NCBI RefSeq assembly: GCF_900107435.1
Contig: NZ_FNPZ01000003.1
Span: 620,001-684,000 of the forward strand
DNA: 64,000 nucleotides
Direction: 5' to 3'
Origin: Herbiconiux ginsengi
GTDB lineage: Bacteria > Actinomycetota > Actinomycetes > Actinomycetales > Microbacteriaceae
The position numbers and the translations under genes are program-made. Shown one piece after another: positions 50,748 to 58,675 of this stretch; position 1 is the stretch's first letter; each line of letters opens with the position of its first letter. The notes under the pieces were generated by a model. It saw nothing but the letters and a program-made list of their open reading frames with translations. It ran no database searches and was not told the origin of the DNA.

Positions 50748-51971
50748 ATTTCCAGCCAGCCGATCAACCCGCCGCCGCGACTGCTCATGGGCCCGGGGCC
50801 CATCAACGCCGATCCGCGGGTGTTGCGGGCGATGTCGGCGCAGCTGGTGGGCCAGTACGACCCGGCGATGACGGCCTACATGAACGAGACCATGGCGCTG
50901 TACCGCGCGGTGTTCCGCACCGCGAACGAGCAGACGCTGCTCATCGACGGCACGTCTCGCGCCGGCATCGAAGCGGCGATCGTGTCGCTCGTCGCGCCCG
51001 GCGACCGCGTGCTGGTGCCGATCTTCGGCCGTTTCGGGCACCTCCTGCGCGAGATCGCCGAGCGGGTGGGCGCCGAGGTGCACGTCATCGAGCGCGAGTG
51101 GGGCACGGTGTTCACCGAGGCCGAGATCGAGGCGGCCATCGTCGAGACCCGGCCGAAGCTCCTCGCCGTCGTGCACGGCGACACGAGCACCACGGTGGCG
51201 CAACCGCTCGAGGGACTCGGCGAGCTCTGCGAGAAGCACGGCGTCTTGTTCTACACCGACGTCACGGCCTCCCTCGGCGGCAACGCATTCGCGACGGATG
51301 CGCTGGGTCTGGACGCAGTGACCGCGGGCCTCCAGAAGTGCCTCGGTGGTCCTTCGGGATCGGCGCCCGCCACCTTCTCGGCGAAGGCGGTCGAGGTGAT
51401 CAACGGCCGCAAGAGCATCGAGGCGGGTATCGCCGGGAGCGACGCCGAGATCGCGCACACGCGCATCCGCTCGAACTACTTCGATCTCGCGATGATCTTC
51501 GACTACTGGGGCGAGAAGCGCCTCAACCATCACACCGAGGCCACCACGATGCTCTACGGGGCTCGGGAGTGCGCGCGACTGCTCGTCGAGGAAGGTCTCG
51601 ACGCGGCGGTCGAGCGCCACCGGCTGCACGGCGCCGCGATGCTCGCCGGGGTGCACGGTCTGGGGCTCCAGGTGTTCGGCGATCTCGCGGTGAAGATGAA
51701 CAACGTGGTGGCGGTGGTGATCCCGGATGCGGTGAACGGCGACGCCGTGCGCGGGGAGCTGCTGACGGACTTCGGCATCGAGATCGGCACCTCGTTCGGA
51801 CCGCTGCACGGCAAGGTCTGGCGCATCGGCACCATGGGCTACAACGCCCGCACGGATGCGGTGCTCACGACCCTCGCCGCCCTCGAGCAGGTGCTCCGCC
51901 GCCACGGCGCCCCCGTCGTCGGCGGTGGTGGCGTCGGTGCGGCCTACGACCTCTACGAGGACGCCAAATGA
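50748..51971 (+). CDS. pucG: (S)-ureidoglycine--glyoxylate aminotransferase, probable ATT start
   Basis: Class V aminotransferase using ureidoglycine and glyoxylate to give oxalurate and glycine at the end of allantoin breakdown. RLLMGPGPINADPRVLRAMS is the N-terminal signature; the PLP lysine is in TAGLQKCLGGPSGSAPA (about residue 205); C-terminal GTSFGPLHGKVWRIGTMGYN. From the only ATG (50787) the first conserved residues are lost and no ribosome binding site exists. ATT 50748 lies 5 bases after GAGGAG and gives 407 aa beginning with SSQPINPPPRLLMGPG; no ATG, GTG or TTG lies between there and the upstream stop at 50709. ATGA overlap with allC. Confidence 0.85.
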   Translation: MSSQPINPPPRLLMGPGPINADPRVLRAMSAQLVGQYDPAMTAYMNETMALYRAVFRTANEQTLLIDGTSRAGIEAAIVSLVAPGDRVLVPIFGRFGHLLREIAERVGAEVHVIEREWGTVFTEAEIEAAIVETRPKLLAVVHGDTSTTVAQPLEGLGELCEKHGVLFYTDVTASLGGNAFATDALGLDAVTAGLQKCLGGPSGSAPATFSAKAVEVINGRKSIEAGIAGSDAEIAHTRIRSNYFDLAMIFDYWGEKRLNHHTEATTMLYGARECARLLVEEGLDAAVERHRLHGAAMLAGVHGLGLQVFGDLAVKMNNVVAVVIPDAVNGDAVRGELLTDFGIEIGTSFGPLHGKVWRIGTMGYNARTDAVLTTLAALEQVLRRHGAPVVGGGGVGAAYDLYEDAK

Positions 51972-53248
51972 CAGACGCCTCCAGCATCCTCGCGCGCTGC
52001 GACGAGCTCGCCACACACTCCTCCCTCCCCGACGGCTTGATCGAACGGGTCTACCTCTCGAAGGAGCACGCCGAGGTCAACGCCCTCGCGGCCGAGTGGA
52101 TGACCGAGGCCGGCATGACCACCTGGCAGGACGCCGCGGGCAACCAGTGCGGCCGCCTCGAGGGTGTCGTGCCGGGGCTTCCGGCTCTGTTGCTCGGCAG
52201 CCACCTCGACACGGTGCCCTCGGCCGGACGGTACGACGGCATCCTCGGCGTCTTGACCGCCATCGCGGTCGTGCAGCGCATCCAGGCATCCGGCCGCCGC
52301 CTGCCCTTCGCGCTCGAGGTGGTGGCCTTCGCCGACGAGGAGGGCACGCGCTTCGGCCGCGCCCTGCTCGGCAGCCGTGCCCTCGCCGGCACCTGGGACG
52401 ACGCGTGGTGGGAGCTCCGGGGCGAAGACGGCGTCTCGCTGCGCGATGCCTTCACCGCGTGGGGCCTCGACCCTGCGCGCATCGGAGATGCTGCCCGCCG
52501 CCCCGACGAGCTCATCGGCTACCTCGAGGCCCACATCGAGCAGGGACCATACCTCGAAGACGAGAACAAGGCGCTCGGCATCGTCTCCTCGATCGCCGGC
52601 GCCCGTCGCTTCCTCGTGACCGTGATCGGCAGAGCCGGGCACTCCGGCACCCCCTACGAGCGGCGTCGCGACGCTCTCGCGGGAGCAGCGGATGCGATCA
52701 TCGCCATCGAGCGCATCGCCCGCTCGGCCCAGCTCATCGCCACCGTTGGGCACCTCGAGGTGTTTCCGGATGCCGTCAACGTCATCCCGGGCAAGGTCGA
52801 GTTCAGCCTCGACCTGCGCGGCGAGTACGACAGCGAACGCGATCGTATCTGGACCGTCATCCAGGACATGCTCTCCGACATCTGCCGTCAGCGCCGCCTT
52901 CGCTGGGAGAGTGTTGAGACCCACTCCGCGCCGGCCGCGGTCTGCAGCGCGCGGCTGCGCGGGGTGATCGCCGAGGGCATCCGTTCGACCGGCGACCACC
53001 GCCCGATGTCTCTGTTCTCGAAGGCCGGGCACGACGCGATGGCGGTGGCCGAGATCGCGGAGATCGGGATGCTCTTCGTGCGCTGCGAAGGCGGCGTGAG
53101 TCACAACCCGGCCGAGCACGTGACCGAAGACGACGTGGCGAAGACCATCGACGCGTTCGAGCGCGCGGTGCTCGCTCTGGCGGATGCGGAGGACGCCCTG
53201 ACGGCGGAGGCGACGCTCGCCCCGGCTGCGCCGCCGCACGGAGTCTGA
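51968..53248 (+). CDS. allC: Allantoate amidohydrolase (M20 family)
   Basis: Metal-dependent hydrolysis of allantoate to ureidoglycine, ammonia and CO2. M20/carbamoylase pattern: SHLDTVPSAGRYDGILGV (metal His and Asp, about residues 78-95), ADEEGTRFG (catalytic Glu pair), AHIEQGPYLED, and the dimerisation-domain motif GRAGHSGTPYERRRDAL. 426 aa. A carbamoyl-amino-acid or ureidoglycolate substrate is possible in this superfamily, but the neighbouring aminotransferase supports allantoate. ATG overlaps the preceding stop; rpiR follows after 3 bases. Confidence 0.9.
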   Translation: MTDASSILARCDELATHSSLPDGLIERVYLSKEHAEVNALAAEWMTEAGMTTWQDAAGNQCGRLEGVVPGLPALLLGSHLDTVPSAGRYDGILGVLTAIAVVQRIQASGRRLPFALEVVAFADEEGTRFGRALLGSRALAGTWDDAWWELRGEDGVSLRDAFTAWGLDPARIGDAARRPDELIGYLEAHIEQGPYLEDENKALGIVSSIAGARRFLVTVIGRAGHSGTPYERRRDALAGAADAIIAIERIARSAQLIATVGHLEVFPDAVNVIPGKVEFSLDLRGEYDSERDRIWTVIQDMLSDICRQRRLRWESVETHSAPAAVCSARLRGVIAEGIRSTGDHRPMSLFSKAGHDAMAVAEIAEIGMLFVRCEGGVSHNPAEHVTEDDVAKTIDAFERAVLALADAEDALTAEATLAPAAPPHGV

Positions 53249-53251
53249 GCC

Positions 53252-54091
53252 ATGACCACGGAGATCATGAACATCGGGCAGCGGATCGACCGCTCCTACG
53301 GCGAGCTGTCGCCGCAGGAGCAGCGGGCGGCCGACTTCATCCTCGATCACCTCAGCGATCTCGCGGTCTACTCCGGCACCGAACTCGCGCAGCGCAGCGG
53401 GGTCTCGAAGGCCACGGTGTCACGACTGTTCCGGCGGCTCGGCTTCGAGAACGCGCAGGAGGTGCGGGAGCACGCGCGGTCGTTGCGGTCGTCGGGCGTT
53501 CCGGTGGGCGGGATCGCACCCGGCGCATCCGCCGACCTGTCGGCCCACCTCGTGCGCGAGGTGGAGAACCTGCGGCGCTGTCTCGACGCTCTCGGGCCGG
53601 AGCGCCTCGAACAGACGACCTCGCTGCTCGTGCGCAGCCGCTCGGTGACCGTCGTGGGGTTGCGCAACAGCTACGCGCTCGCGCTGCACCTGCGTGAGCA
53701 GTTGGCGCAGTCGCGCGCCGGGGTGCACCTGGCACCGCAGCCCGGGCAGACGCTCGCCGAGGAATTCGCCGACCGGGATGCGCGAGACGCCGTCGTGTTG
53801 TTCGGATTCCGGCGGCGTCCGGCCGGCTTCGGCGCCCTCATCGCGGGGGTGGCGGCGCGAGGGGTGCCGGTGATCCTGATCGGCGACGCGTCGGCGCGGC
53901 GGTATGCGGAGTTCGCGGCCGTGTGGTTGGAGTGCCCGATCGACAGCGTGTCGGCGCTCGACAGCTACGCGAGCGCGATGAGCCTCGTCAACGTGCTCGC
54001 CAGCAACGCCCTGGCCGCCCGCACCCGCGAGAGCCGAACGCGCATCGCGGCGATCAACGGGTTGCTGGACGGGCTGGGGGAGCTGGAGTAG
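53252..54091 (+). CDS. RpiR family transcriptional regulator
   Basis: 279 aa. N-terminal helix-turn-helix GTELAQRSGVSKATVSRLFR (about residues 36-55) and a C-terminal SIS domain (RSRSVTVVGLRNSYALALHL; VVLFGFRRRPAGFGALIAGV) that usually binds a phosphosugar; in purine clusters such proteins respond to other ligands. Last gene of the aminotransferase-allC-rpiR operon; the GAAACG/CGTTTC site upstream of that operon is a candidate for autoregulation. Its stop directly abuts the stop of the convergent gene, without a spacer. Confidence 0.88.
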   Translation: MTTEIMNIGQRIDRSYGELSPQEQRAADFILDHLSDLAVYSGTELAQRSGVSKATVSRLFRRLGFENAQEVREHARSLRSSGVPVGGIAPGASADLSAHLVREVENLRRCLDALGPERLEQTTSLLVRSRSVTVVGLRNSYALALHLREQLAQSRAGVHLAPQPGQTLAEEFADRDARDAVVLFGFRRRPAGFGALIAGVAARGVPVILIGDASARRYAEFAAVWLECPIDSVSALDSYASAMSLVNVLASNALAARTRESRTRIAAINGLLDGLGELE

Positions 54092-54742
54092 CTATCGCGT
54101 GGCTTGCGCGAGCTTCTCGCGCGCCTCATCCGCGGTCATGCGGGTGACGTAGGCGGGCGTATCACGCTGGTAGCGCCAGCCCTCCGCGAGGGGACCGGCG
54201 TCGACGGCGTCGAAGCCGAACTCGTCGAGGAGGGCGGTCACGGTGGCTTTCGCCGCGTCGTCGTCGCCCGCGATCGGCAGGGCGCGGCGGCCGGGAGTGC
54301 CGGCGGGCGAGCCGTCGACGGTGAGGTCGGCGGCCATGATGTTGTTGAAGGCCTTGACCACTTTCGCGCCGGGCAGGTGTGCCTGGAGCAGCTCGGAGAC
54401 GGTCGTGGTCTGCTCCTCGAGCGGGGTGATGCGGCCGTCGCGTTCCCAGTAGTAGTTGTTCGTGTCGATCACGATCGTGCCGGCCAGGGGCGCGGCGGGC
54501 ACGTCGAGGTAGTTCTTGAAGGGCACGGTTACGACCACGAGATCACCCGCGGCGGCGGCTTGCTGCGAGGTCGCAGCGGTGGCCTGCGGACCGAGCTCCT
54601 CGACGAGCTCGGTGAGGGTCTCCGGTCCGCGCGAGTTGCTGAGCACGACCGAGTAGCCGTGTGCCACGGCGAGGCGGGCGAGCTGGCTGCCGATGTGGCC
54701 GGCGCCGATGAATCCGATGGTGGTGAGTCCGGTTGCTGTCAT
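54092..54742 (-). CDS. NADPH:F420 oxidoreductase-like Rossmann protein
   Basis: 216 aa, family PF03807. Dinucleotide-binding TIGFIGAGHIGSQLARLAVA (residues 7-26), SNSRGPETL (a serine/arginine motif typical for NADPH), VVVTVPFKNYLDVP, and GAKVVKAFNNIMAADL. Close in type to NADPH-dependent F420 reductases (Fno), which swap hydride between F420 and NADP; short-chain relatives with other roles exist, so F420 use is inferred, though it fits the F420 pathway in this window. ATG 54742. Convergent with rpiR. Confidence 0.75.
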   Translation of the reverse strand: MTATGLTTIGFIGAGHIGSQLARLAVAHGYSVVLSNSRGPETLTELVEELGPQATAATSQQAAAAGDLVVVTVPFKNYLDVPAAPLAGTIVIDTNNYYWERDGRITPLEEQTTTVSELLQAHLPGAKVVKAFNNIMAADLTVDGSPAGTPGRRALPIAGDDDAAKATVTALLDEFGFDAVDAGPLAEGWRYQRDTPAYVTRMTADEAREKLAQATR

Positions 54743-54806
54743 GTCGCAATTCAACGCCTGACGGCGGTTCGGACTTCCCGATTCCCGGGGAAGTCGCGGG
54801 GGAGCA

Positions 54807-55592
54807 TCAGCCCGCGCGGAGGGGCGGCGCATCCACGTCGTCTCCACCGCCGAGATCCGTGCAGTCGACGGCTTCGGCCCCGTTGGCCCGGAGGTAGGGG
54901 CGCGCACCGACGTCGCCGTGGAGCGTCGCGCGGAGGGCGTCCAGGTGGGCGGCGCCGATGACCACCGGATGTCCGGGGCGTCCCGCGTAGAACGCCTGTC
55001 GCAGGGAGGTCTCCGTGGCTCCGGTGGCCAGGCGGCGGATCGCCTCGGGGCGCAGCTCGGGCAGGTCGACGAGGGTGACGACCGCGAAGCGGGCGGCGGT
55101 GCTCGCTTCGCCGGCATTCCGGACGTCGGCGAGACCGGCGCGCAATGAGGCGCCGATGCCTTCGAGCCAATCCGCGACCTCGACGATGCGGATGTCGCCG
55201 GGCGGAGGGGACGAATCGGGTGGGTCGGATGCGGTGGGTGGGTCGGCCTGGTCGGGTGGGGTGGGTGCGGTGGGTGTGTCGGATGAGCTGGGTGCGTCGG
55301 CCGGGTTGCCGGAACGGGCATCCGTGCCGGTGCCGGCGCCGCTCGAGCGGCTGGGCGTCGAGGCCGCCAGCAGCGCCCGGGCGCGTGCCGCTTCGGCGCC
55401 GAGCACGACGACGACATCGGCGCATCCGCCCTCCCGCAGCACGCGCACGCCGCGCACCAGCCACGGTTCGCCGTCGTCGCCGACCACGAGAGCTTTGGGC
55501 CGCCCCATCCGCCGCCCGGCGCCGGCCGCGAGCAGCACACCCACCGCTCCGGGCAGCGCCGGCGAGCTCGGGGGATCGGCAGGGCTCGTCAC
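54807..55592 (-). CDS. MobA-like nucleotidyltransferase (molybdenum cofactor type)
   Basis: 261 aa. GVLLAAGAGRRMGRPKALVV (residues 17-36) is the NTP-binding motif of MobA/MocA/PucB-type proteins; VVTLVDLPELRPEAIRRL (the LxDxP metal motif) and GRPGHPVVIGAAHLDAL follow. In purine operons this family prepares the molybdenum cofactor for xanthine dehydrogenase, which is outside the window. A Ser/Thr/Pro/Asp-rich low-complexity insert (about residues 78-134) splits the domain. GTG 55592 sits 7 bases after TACGAT: leaderless, with the -10 shared with uraD. Confidence 0.82.
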   Translation of the reverse strand: MTSPADPPSSPALPGAVGVLLAAGAGRRMGRPKALVVGDDGEPWLVRGVRVLREGGCADVVVVLGAEAARARALLAASTPSRSSGAGTGTDARSGNPADAPSSSDTPTAPTPPDQADPPTASDPPDSSPPPGDIRIVEVADWLEGIGASLRAGLADVRNAGEASTAARFAVVTLVDLPELRPEAIRRLATGATETSLRQAFYAGRPGHPVVIGAAHLDALRATLHGDVGARPYLRANGAEAVDCTDLGGGDDVDAPPLRAG

Positions 55593-55598
55593 CTCCTC

Positions 55599-55608
55599 AT
55601 CGTAAGCT
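55599..55608. promoter_or_regulatory. Back-to-back -10 elements of uraD and the MobA-like gene
   Basis: Decamer ATCGTAAGCT: TAAGCT (55603-55608) reads right, 8 bases before the uraD ATG; TACGAT (55604-55599) reads left, 7 bases before the MobA-like GTG. The hexamers share one TA, exactly as at 7218-7227. Confidence 0.6.
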
Positions 55609-55615
55609 GGACGAC

Positions 55616-56113
55616 ATGGCCGACTCCTCCGCTGCCGTCATCGATTCCGCCGAGCTCCGCGAGGCCCTGCATTCGTGTCTCGGTGTCGAGCGGTTCGTCG
55701 CCGAGGTCGCCGGCGGGGCGCCGTACGCGACGCCGGCCGAGTTGCTGGCGACCGCGGATCGGGTGGCGGCGTCACTCACGCCCGACGAAGTCGATGCGGC
55801 CCTCGCGCACCATCCGCGGATCGGCGAACGCGCCCAGGGCGACGGGCGGTCGCAGCGGTTCAGCCGGGGCGAGCAGGCCGCGGCCGAGGCATCCGACGCC
55901 GACCTGGCCGATGCGATCGCCGCCGGCAACACGGCCTACGAGGAGCGGTTCGACCGGGTGTTCCTGATCCGGGCCGCCGGGCGGTCGCGGGCCGAGATCC
56001 TCGCCGAGCTCACGCGCCGTCTCGAACTCGACGACGCCACCGAGGCGGCGACCGTCGCCTCCGAATTGCACGACATCACGATGCTCCGGCTACGGTCGTT
56101 GTATCCGGTCTGA
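55616..56113 (+). CDS. uraD: OHCU decarboxylase
   Basis: 2-oxo-4-hydroxy-4-carboxy-5-ureidoimidazoline decarboxylase, giving (S)-allantoin, the step after UraH. 165 aa; helical family features: LGVERFVAEVAGGAPYATPAE, then the catalytic HPRIGERAQG (about residues 65-74), SRGEQAAA, and YEERFDRVFLIRAAGRSRAE (about 106-125). Probably leaderless. uraH follows after 128 bases containing proline/Arg-type low-complexity sequence and no gene. Confidence 0.92.
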   Translation: MADSSAAVIDSAELREALHSCLGVERFVAEVAGGAPYATPAELLATADRVAASLTPDEVDAALAHHPRIGERAQGDGRSQRFSRGEQAAAEASDADLADAIAAGNTAYEERFDRVFLIRAAGRSRAEILAELTRRLELDDATEAATVASELHDITMLRLRSLYPV

Positions 56114-56241
56114 CGCCCGCTCGGCTCTGCGTGGCAGTCCGCGCCGAGAGCTATGTCATCCGCTCTCTCCACCCTGTTCACCGACCTCCGCCTCGTTCCC
56201 ACCGACCTCCGCCTCTGCTCAACGACCTCGACAGGAGCACC

Positions 56242-56601
56242 ATGACCACCGCGAACGACACCGAACGCAGCCACGTCACCACCCATGTGCTCGACTCGAC
56301 CATCGGTCTCCCGGCCGCCGGGGTGCCGGTGATCCTCGAGCACGACGATGTCGGCAACTGGGTGATGATCGGATCGGCCGAGACGGACGCCGACGGCCGC
56401 GCCAGCCGGCTCGGCCCGGTCGCGCTGCCTGTCGGCCGCTATCGCGTGACGTTCGACACGGCCACCTACTTCGCCGAGCAGGAGGTGCGCGCCTTCTATC
56501 CGGAGGTGCAGATCGTCTTCGAGCTGTCCGACGCGGCGGCGCACTACCATGTGCCGTTGCTGCTGAGCCCGTTCGCGTACTCGACCTATCGGGGGAGTTG
56601 A
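56242..56601 (+). CDS. uraH: 5-hydroxyisourate hydrolase (transthyretin-like)
   Basis: 119 aa. Hydrolyses the unstable uricase product 5-hydroxyisourate to OHCU. Catalytic features: His in THVLDSTIGLPAAGVPV, Arg in the central sheet (GRYRVTFDTATYF), His in the HYHVPLLLSPFAYSTY segment, and the terminal tetrapeptide YRGS diagnostic of this family. AGGAGCACC precedes ATG 56242. Confidence 0.94.
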   Translation: MTTANDTERSHVTTHVLDSTIGLPAAGVPVILEHDDVGNWVMIGSAETDADGRASRLGPVALPVGRYRVTFDTATYFAEQEVRAFYPEVQIVFELSDAAAHYHVPLLLSPFAYSTYRGS

Positions 56602-56643
56602 CCCCGATTCGCGGGGTTGAAAGCAGGCCCGCCCGTGTGATTA

Positions 56644-56675
56644 GGCGAGCATTTCTCGCCTTGTCTTGGTAGAAT
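56644..56675 (+). promoter_or_regulatory. Promoter of the DUF222-HNH gene
   Basis: TAGAAT (56670-56675) ends 7 bases before ATG 56682; the inverted repeat GGCGAGcatttCTCGCC (56644-56660) covers the -35 region and may be an operator. It does not resemble the actinobacterial LexA box. Confidence 0.5.
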
Positions 56676-56681
56676 GAAGGC

Positions 56682-58199
56682 ATGCCAATCGCACCTCGAC
56701 TCGACTCGGTGTTCGCCGATCTCGGTGTCGATCTCGGTGCCGTTCTGAGTGCCGATCCGGGTGGTCTTTCGGATGCGGGTCTGCTCGCTGAGGTGGCGGG
56801 GTTGGAGCGGCTGGGTCGGCTGGTGGATGCGGCTCGGGTGCGGTTCGCGGGTGAAGTGGGGGCTCGGTCACGGCCGGAGTTGGGTGATGAGGGGTTGAGC
56901 CGGTCGCAGAACTTCACCAGCCCGGCGAAGCTCGTGTCGGCGGTGGCCGGGGTGTCGGTGGCCGAGAGCCAGAAGCGTCTCGCGCTCGGGCAGCGCCTGC
57001 GGGGCGCGCTGCAGCTCGGTGGCGTGCAGGGGCCGGAGCCGTTTCCTCGCGTGTCCGAGGGGTTGAATCGTGGGGTGCTCGCCGTCGAGGCCGCGGTGGT
57101 GATCACGAAGCAGTGCGCGCACCTGATCGGGCGGGGTCTGCCCGCTGACGCGGTCGCCGAGGCCGAGCAGAGTCTGGTCGAGGAGACCGTGACGTGGGGT
57201 CTGACACCGGATCAGACGGCGGCGCTCGCTGTCCGGTTGCGGGAGCTCCTCGACCCGGATGGTGCGGCGCCGCGTGATGAGGTGCTTCAGCAGCAGCGGT
57301 CGTTGACGTTCTCCCGGTCGGCGGATGGGATGGTTCGGGGCCGGTTCGCGCTCACCCCGGAGCAGGCCGGGGTGTGGTGCTCCAGCATCGAGGCGCTGCA
57401 GAGTCCGCGTATCACCCGCCCCGGTTCTTCTGGCACGTGCGCCTCCGGTTCCGATCCGGACCGGTCGGGTGCCGCAGGGTCGGGTGTCGCCACGCCGGAT
57501 GCTGTGGGGCCGGAGGGGGCGGATGCGCGTGTCACCGGTCCGCGGTTCGTGTCCGAAGACGAGTACGTCACGCAGACCATCACCGCCGATGACCGCACCC
57601 CGGCGCAGAAGAACGTCGACACCGTCACCGAACTCATCGCCCGCGCCGCGGCCGCGCCCGACATGCCCCACCTCAACGGCTCGACCACCACCGTGAACGT
57701 GCACGTCACCCTCGCCGACCTGGAAGCCGGGCGCGGGGTGGGCTGGATCGACGGCATCGAAGAGCCCGTTCCGGTGGCCGCCATCGAGCAGCTCCGCTGC
57801 CACGCCCCGGTCGTGACCACCGTGCTCGGCGACCGCGGCGAGGTCTTGCACCTCGGCAAGACCCGCCGATTGTTCAGCCCCGCCCAGAACCGGGCCCTCG
57901 CCGCCCGCGACGGCGGCTGCGTCTGGCACGGCTGCGACCGGCCGCCCGCCTGGTGCGAAACCCACCACGTCACCGAGTGGGCATCACCCGATCACCTACC
58001 GGGGCGCACCGACATCGACAACGGAGTGCTGCTGTGTCACTTCCACCACAGCCACCTCCACAAATCGGCCTGGAAGCTCATCATGCACGCCGGTGTTCCC
58101 CACCTCGTGCCACCCCGCTGGCGCGACCCCGAGCAAACCCCCATTCCCACGACCCGCCGCCGCACCACCCTGCCCCCACGACACCACACCGCCGCCTGA
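56682..58199 (+). CDS. DUF222/HNH endonuclease domain protein (13E12-repeat type)
   Basis: 505 aa. N-terminal DUF222 region (SADPGGLSDAGLLAEVAGLE to about residue 330) and C-terminal HNH: CVWHGCDRPPAWCETHHVTE then NGVLLCHFHHSHLHK (about residues 410-450), with Cys pairs that bind zinc. A Ser/Gly/Asp insert near residues 245-285. These genes occur in multiple dispersed copies in actinobacteria and are suspected selfish or mobile elements; biochemical role unknown. Stands alone between uraH and uricase, on the opposite strand from uricase. Leaderless start predicted. Confidence 0.88.
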   Translation: MPIAPRLDSVFADLGVDLGAVLSADPGGLSDAGLLAEVAGLERLGRLVDAARVRFAGEVGARSRPELGDEGLSRSQNFTSPAKLVSAVAGVSVAESQKRLALGQRLRGALQLGGVQGPEPFPRVSEGLNRGVLAVEAAVVITKQCAHLIGRGLPADAVAEAEQSLVEETVTWGLTPDQTAALAVRLRELLDPDGAAPRDEVLQQQRSLTFSRSADGMVRGRFALTPEQAGVWCSSIEALQSPRITRPGSSGTCASGSDPDRSGAAGSGVATPDAVGPEGADARVTGPRFVSEDEYVTQTITADDRTPAQKNVDTVTELIARAAAAPDMPHLNGSTTTVNVHVTLADLEAGRGVGWIDGIEEPVPVAAIEQLRCHAPVVTTVLGDRGEVLHLGKTRRLFSPAQNRALAARDGGCVWHGCDRPPAWCETHHVTEWASPDHLPGRTDIDNGVLLCHFHHSHLHKSAWKLIMHAGVPHLVPPRWRDPEQTPIPTTRRRTTLPPRHHTAA

Positions 58200-58675
58200 C
58201 CCACACCCACAACCCCGGCGGCATGCTCCCGCCCCGAGAGCGCGCACGCGCGAACCAGGCTCGCCGCCCGGAGACCATGCCGCCGCGCCTTCGATCTCGG
58301 CTTGACCGGCTGAGGATGGAGCGGTGGCAACCGCTGCCCGGGTGGTGAGCATGGCTCCACTGCACCGGCCACCGGTTGGGCGGGTGCGAGCCATCACGAT
58401 GCTGCGGCCGGCCTTGGGGCGGCAGGCTGTTCCGACACATCGGCCGGGCATGGGACAGATGCATGCCATCCCGCGACGTGGTGGGATGGGGTTCGGTCAG
58501 TGCGCGAGACTGGTCGGGATGGGCCGGGTGCGGCCATCCTGTGACACGGGCCGGGGTGGGCCGGTAGAGCGATCCTGCGGCGCTGACTCGGGGTAGGGCG
58601 GCCGGGTGTCGGCGATCGTGACGCGGTAGGACTCATCGGCGGACCCGCCGTGGGTCCGGGGACGGGTCGGCGGGC
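58200..58675. other. Gene-free 476-base spacer
   Basis: GC-rich, open in several frames on both strands, but none has a ribosome binding site, start context or recognisable protein pattern. It carries short G-rich repeats (GGTGGGATGGGG type). Possibly a decayed remnant linked to the neighbouring DUF222-HNH element. Confidence 0.5.

Noticed and set aside
58200-58675. Several short open frames in the spacer before uricase
   Set aside because: No start context, no conserved pattern, and frames occur on both strands equally; consistent with GC-rich non-coding DNA.
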